Shown piece by piece: positions 61,838 to 64,000 of a DNA stretch of 64,000 nt. Every line of letters begins with the position of its first letter. The stretch's first letter is position 1. Origin of the DNA: DATFLS01 sp964413425 (GTDB lineage: Bacteria; Fidelibacterota; JAANXI01); assembly GCA_964413425.1 (NCBI GenBank), contig CAYPST010000001.1:1-64000 (forward strand), in the 5' to 3' direction. A model generated the notes under the pieces. The model was not told where the DNA came from, made no database searches, and worked only from the letters and a program-made list of their open reading frames with translations. The position numbers and the translations under genes were made by a program.

Positions 61838-62557
61838 CTAAGTAAACCACTCTTTGAATTGCCGGTATCTGGTATGGACTGAGGGCGTACCCTTCAGGAG
61901 AGGTGTGGCTGGTGGTTCCGTTTTCATATGATCAACCAGTTCGTCCAGCAACTGGGTCTCCTCCTTCTCTAACCATGGCATCCCCGGAAATTCCTGGCCA
62001 GTGATTACGTGATTTTCACCAAAGAGGACAAACACCTCCGGACGCTGTTCCGCACACAACTCCGCTTTTATCGCCACGGGGATGATACTGACGCTGCCCT
62101 GATAACGAGTGAGAACCCACTCCAGTCCGCTTCGAAAATCCAGCGGACGCTGAAACCAGGACACCAGATCTCCCTGGGGAAAAATGCAGACCAGCGAGGC
62201 GGGTTTACTGTGCTCGTCCAGCAACTCCAGAGTATATTGCAGCGATTCCATCATCCCCTTCCGTGATTCCAGTGGAATGGAGTAAGCCCCCACCTTCGCA
62301 AAGAACCGGAACGACCGAAGCTGGTCCTCGGTCACCATGAGATAGAACGGCCGCTTGAAGACCTTCACATTGAGCAGATAGATTAAGAATCCGTCCCACC
62401 AGGTGCTGTGATTAGGTGCAAGCACTACGGGAATCGCCGGGGCAGTCGAAGGAATATCACCATAGATATAAATCCCTGCAAAGGACTTCCTGAGCAGCCG
62501 AAAAATGTAGGAACGGAAGATCTGCTCGAACCATCCTGAATGAGCGGCTTTAATCAT
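61838..62557 (-). CDS. PlsC-family acyltransferase of the carotenoid cluster (CruD-like)
   Basis: A 239-residue acyltransferase with the HX4D motif in NHSTWWDGF. The rest of the catalytic region (IFPQGDLVSW) departs from the FPEG motif of the glycerophosphate type, which hints at a different acceptor. In carotenoid clusters of green sulfur and related bacteria such acyltransferases esterify carotenoid glycosides. It lies 10 bases after the end of the glycosyltransferase in transcription terms, that is, it directly precedes it. Confidence 0.82.
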   Translation of the reverse strand: MIKAAHSGWFEQIFRSYIFRLLRKSFAGIYIYGDIPSTAPAIPVVLAPNHSTWWDGFLIYLLNVKVFKRPFYLMVTEDQLRSFRFFAKVGAYSIPLESRKGMMESLQYTLELLDEHSKPASLVCIFPQGDLVSWFQRPLDFRSGLEWVLTRYQGSVSIIPVAIKAELCAEQRPEVFVLFGENHVITGQEFPGMPWLEKEETQLLDELVDHMKTEPPATPLLKGTPSVHTRYRQFKEWFT

Positions 62558-62701
62558 GATCCGGTGCCGTGCCCAGTGTTAAAAACTTGAATTTCAGTAC
62601 CGGGCCATGGATACACGAGTCCACACTCAAATTTTCCGAATTCATACTGGCAGCCATTCCCTCCTCGTTACATCCTGCGATTTCTACCCTGTCAGGAACC
62701 A

Positions 62702-63616
62702 TTATGTATTCACCGACACCATTTGCTCTTGCCTGAACGACAGCCTGGTTCGGAGGATTTCTCCGAGCAGGATTTGCAGTTTCTCGGTCTTTGGTACATA
62801 TACACGTTCCAGGAACGGATTATAGCCGCGCGCTTCAATCTTTGCGAGAATGCCCCGGTAGATCTTACTGGCAGCGTAAATGGCAAATTGAGCATTCTTC
62901 TCCAATAACTGGATGCCTGGCTGGGCTTCATCGTAATATCGGTGGGCTCTGCTCACCTGAAAGGTCATGAGGTCCTGCATTGCGTCAGACATAGTACCTG
63001 CCTGAACATGATGATCTCTCAGATTAAACCTTCCCAGTTCATCCTGGGGCAAATATATTCTGCCTCGTCCGACATCCTCTTTCACATCCCGCAGAATATT
63101 CGTCAACTGCATGGCAATCCCCAATTTTTCTGCGTATGCAAAGGCCTCCTCACTCTGGTATCCCAGAACATAGGTCATCATAATCCCCACAACGCCCGCC
63201 ACCCGATAGGCAAACAGATACAGATCATCAAAGGTCTCGTAGCGTGAGAGCCGGAGGTCCATTTCAATGCCCTGTAACAGCTCCTGCGGATATTGTTCCG
63301 GAATCTCATATTCCCTGGCAACAATAATGAAAGGCTGCAGTACGGGATGTTCTGATTCTCCGGTGCGGTAGGCGACACTGAGTTCCTCGGAGAGATAGGA
63401 GATCTCCCGGCTCAGCTCTTCAACAGAGCGCTGCCGGGGGTTATCTATCAAATTATCTGCATACCGGCAGAGGCCATACAGTGCATAGGTGGCCCACTGC
63501 TTCTGCTCCGGAAGCATCCGGGCGGAAAGATAGAAGCTTTTCGAGTGATGCGCCGTCAGCAGCCGGGCATGTTCGAATGCCACTTTGTTTTCGCCATTCA
63601 TCCAGTGGTATTTCAT
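62702..63616 (-). CDS. crtB: Phytoene synthase
   Basis: Joins two geranylgeranyl diphosphates to phytoene, the first committed step of C40 carotenoids. It is 304 residues. The two aspartate-rich motifs are Asp54-x3-Asp58 (YADNLID) and Asp177-x3-Asp181 (RDVKEDVGRG). The family's GRIYLPQDE motif follows the second. It starts 4 bases after crtI and is separated from the acyltransferase by 144 bases. Confidence 0.96.
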   Translation of the reverse strand: MKYHWMNGENKVAFEHARLLTAHHSKSFYLSARMLPEQKQWATYALYGLCRYADNLIDNPRQRSVEELSREISYLSEELSVAYRTGESEHPVLQPFIIVAREYEIPEQYPQELLQGIEMDLRLSRYETFDDLYLFAYRVAGVVGIMMTYVLGYQSEEAFAYAEKLGIAMQLTNILRDVKEDVGRGRIYLPQDELGRFNLRDHHVQAGTMSDAMQDLMTFQVSRAHRYYDEAQPGIQLLEKNAQFAIYAASKIYRGILAKIEARGYNPFLERVYVPKTEKLQILLGEILRTRLSFRQEQMVSVNT

Positions 63617-63620
63617 ACAA

Positions 63621-64000
63621 TCAGGCCCTTTTTCTTTGATATTGTTGCATATTAAAATCTGAGAGCACCACCTGCTCGGTGGCTTCCGCAGTCAGGAGCA
63701 CGCCAGGCACTCCGGCTCCGGGGTGAGTACTCGCTCCTACAAAATACAGCCTGTCGATGTCTTCACTCCGGTTATGCGGACGGAAGATGGCGGTCTGGGT
63801 GAGTTTCGGCTCCACGCCCCACGCACTTCCCAGGTACGAATTGCGCTGCGTCCGGAAATCCTCCGGAGTAAACAATTCCATAACGCCGATATTCTCCGTC
63901 AATCCCTGTAATCCGAAATCCTCCTCCAGATAACGCAGGATTCTTCCGGCATATCGCTCCCCCTGCTGCTCCCAGTCGATACCGCTTCGAGCGTTTGCCA
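63621..64000 (-). CDS. crtI: Phytoene desaturase-type oxidoreductase, C-terminal part (gene continues past the window edge)
   Basis: The last 125 or so residues of a CrtI-family FAD-dependent carotenoid desaturase (or relative such as CrtO or CrtN). The C-terminal FAD-binding segment LYFVGASTHPGAGVPGVLLTAEATEQ is the family mark, preceded by MELFTPEDFRTQRNSYLGSAWGVEP. The reading frame is open to the window edge at 64000, so the start is not seen. It directly precedes crtB (4-base gap) in the transcription order. Confidence 0.93.
   Translation of the reverse strand, partial: ANARSGIDWEQQGERYAGRILRYLEEDFGLQGLTENIGVMELFTPEDFRTQRNSYLGSAWGVEPKLTQTAIFRPHNRSEDIDRLYFVGASTHPGAGVPGVLLTAEATEQVVLSDFNMQQYQRKRA

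Noticed and set aside
1..64000. tRNA, rRNA, tmRNA, CRISPR arrays, prophage and complete insertion sequences
   Set aside because: I looked for tRNA T-loop motifs, regular short repeats with unique spacers, and transposase or integrase motifs in intergenic regions and found none. Small RNA genes without obvious features may still be missed by eye.

Overview
This 64 kb window is a compact bacterial chromosome segment of moderate GC. It most resembles a Gram-negative member of the Bacteroidota / Rhodothermota / Calditrichota / Marinimicrobia (FCB) assemblage. That placement is an inference from gene content: a DUF2851 protein, a very basic 31-residue AURKAIP1/COX24 (bS22-like) protein, a ribosomal protein S1 with long acidic tails, a YbbR protein, an LpxA-type left-handed beta-helix sugar enzyme, a lipoprotein lytic transglycosylase, an outer-membrane barrel, an 11-subunit NADH dehydrogenase and a CruF-type carotenoid cluster. 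Almost every gene lies on the minus strand. The single well-supported plus-strand gene is a CoA-binding protein at 22102-22512. One run of 100 Ns (18128-18227) marks an assembly gap.

Layout, in window order (transcription runs right to left). 0.4-4.7 kb: ispH-pdxS-pdxT-dxs, an operon for isoprenoid precursors and pyridoxal phosphate. 5.1-10.4 kb: nrnA-dcd, nadA, an unknown gene and an NhaD-type antiporter. 10.7-21.9 kb: nuoABCDHIJKLMN followed by an acyl-CoA thioesterase, preceded by a near-consensus promoter; an intergenic repeat and the gap separate nuoH from nuoI. 22.1-25.1 kb: the divergent CoA-binding gene, then xseA-xseB-nadK. 25.8-29.1 kb: mltD-sppA-HU-bS22-like gene, closed by a strong terminator. 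29.6-33.5 kb: serS, a class II aldolase, plsC and DUF2851. 33.6-41.4 kb: nucleotide-sugar genes (WbpA, a WbpB-WbpD fusion, WbpE-like aminotransferase, RmlB, RmlC-like, Ugd). 41.5-48.9 kb: YbbR, TsaD, a VWA membrane protein, a zinc-ribbon protein, rpsA and cmk. 49.0-54.2 kb: an unrecognised 569-residue Rossmann protein, rluB-scpB-scpA, an HNH protein and an NlpC/P60 hydrolase. 54.3-57.9 kb: an outer-membrane barrel, an ECF S-component and an OB-HD nuclease. 58.0-64.0 kb: a pigment and photoprotection cluster, crtI-crtB-acyltransferase-glycosyltransferase-cruF-SRPBCC-class II photolyase.

Several modules fit together. IspH and Dxs supply the isoprenoid precursors that CrtB and CrtI would use. 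The CruF-like hydratase, glycosyltransferase and acyltransferase suggest the final pigment is an acylated carotenoid glycoside. The Wbp-type enzymes point to a diacetamido uronic acid nucleotide sugar for surface polysaccharide.

The most distinctive non-genic content is two families of gene-free dispersed repeats. Family 1 (1-169, 4778-5006, 25349-25735, 36724-36891) has 17-bp imperfect terminal inverted repeats, a conserved left arm with a GC-rich hairpin, and in one copy a perfect 5-bp flanking duplication, so it looks like a non-autonomous transposable (MITE-like) element. Family 2 (about 17932-18281 and 29239-29559) shares GC-rich palindromes and a right-end motif; one copy contains the assembly gap inside the nuo operon. 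No tRNA, rRNA, CRISPR array, transposase or integrase gene was found.
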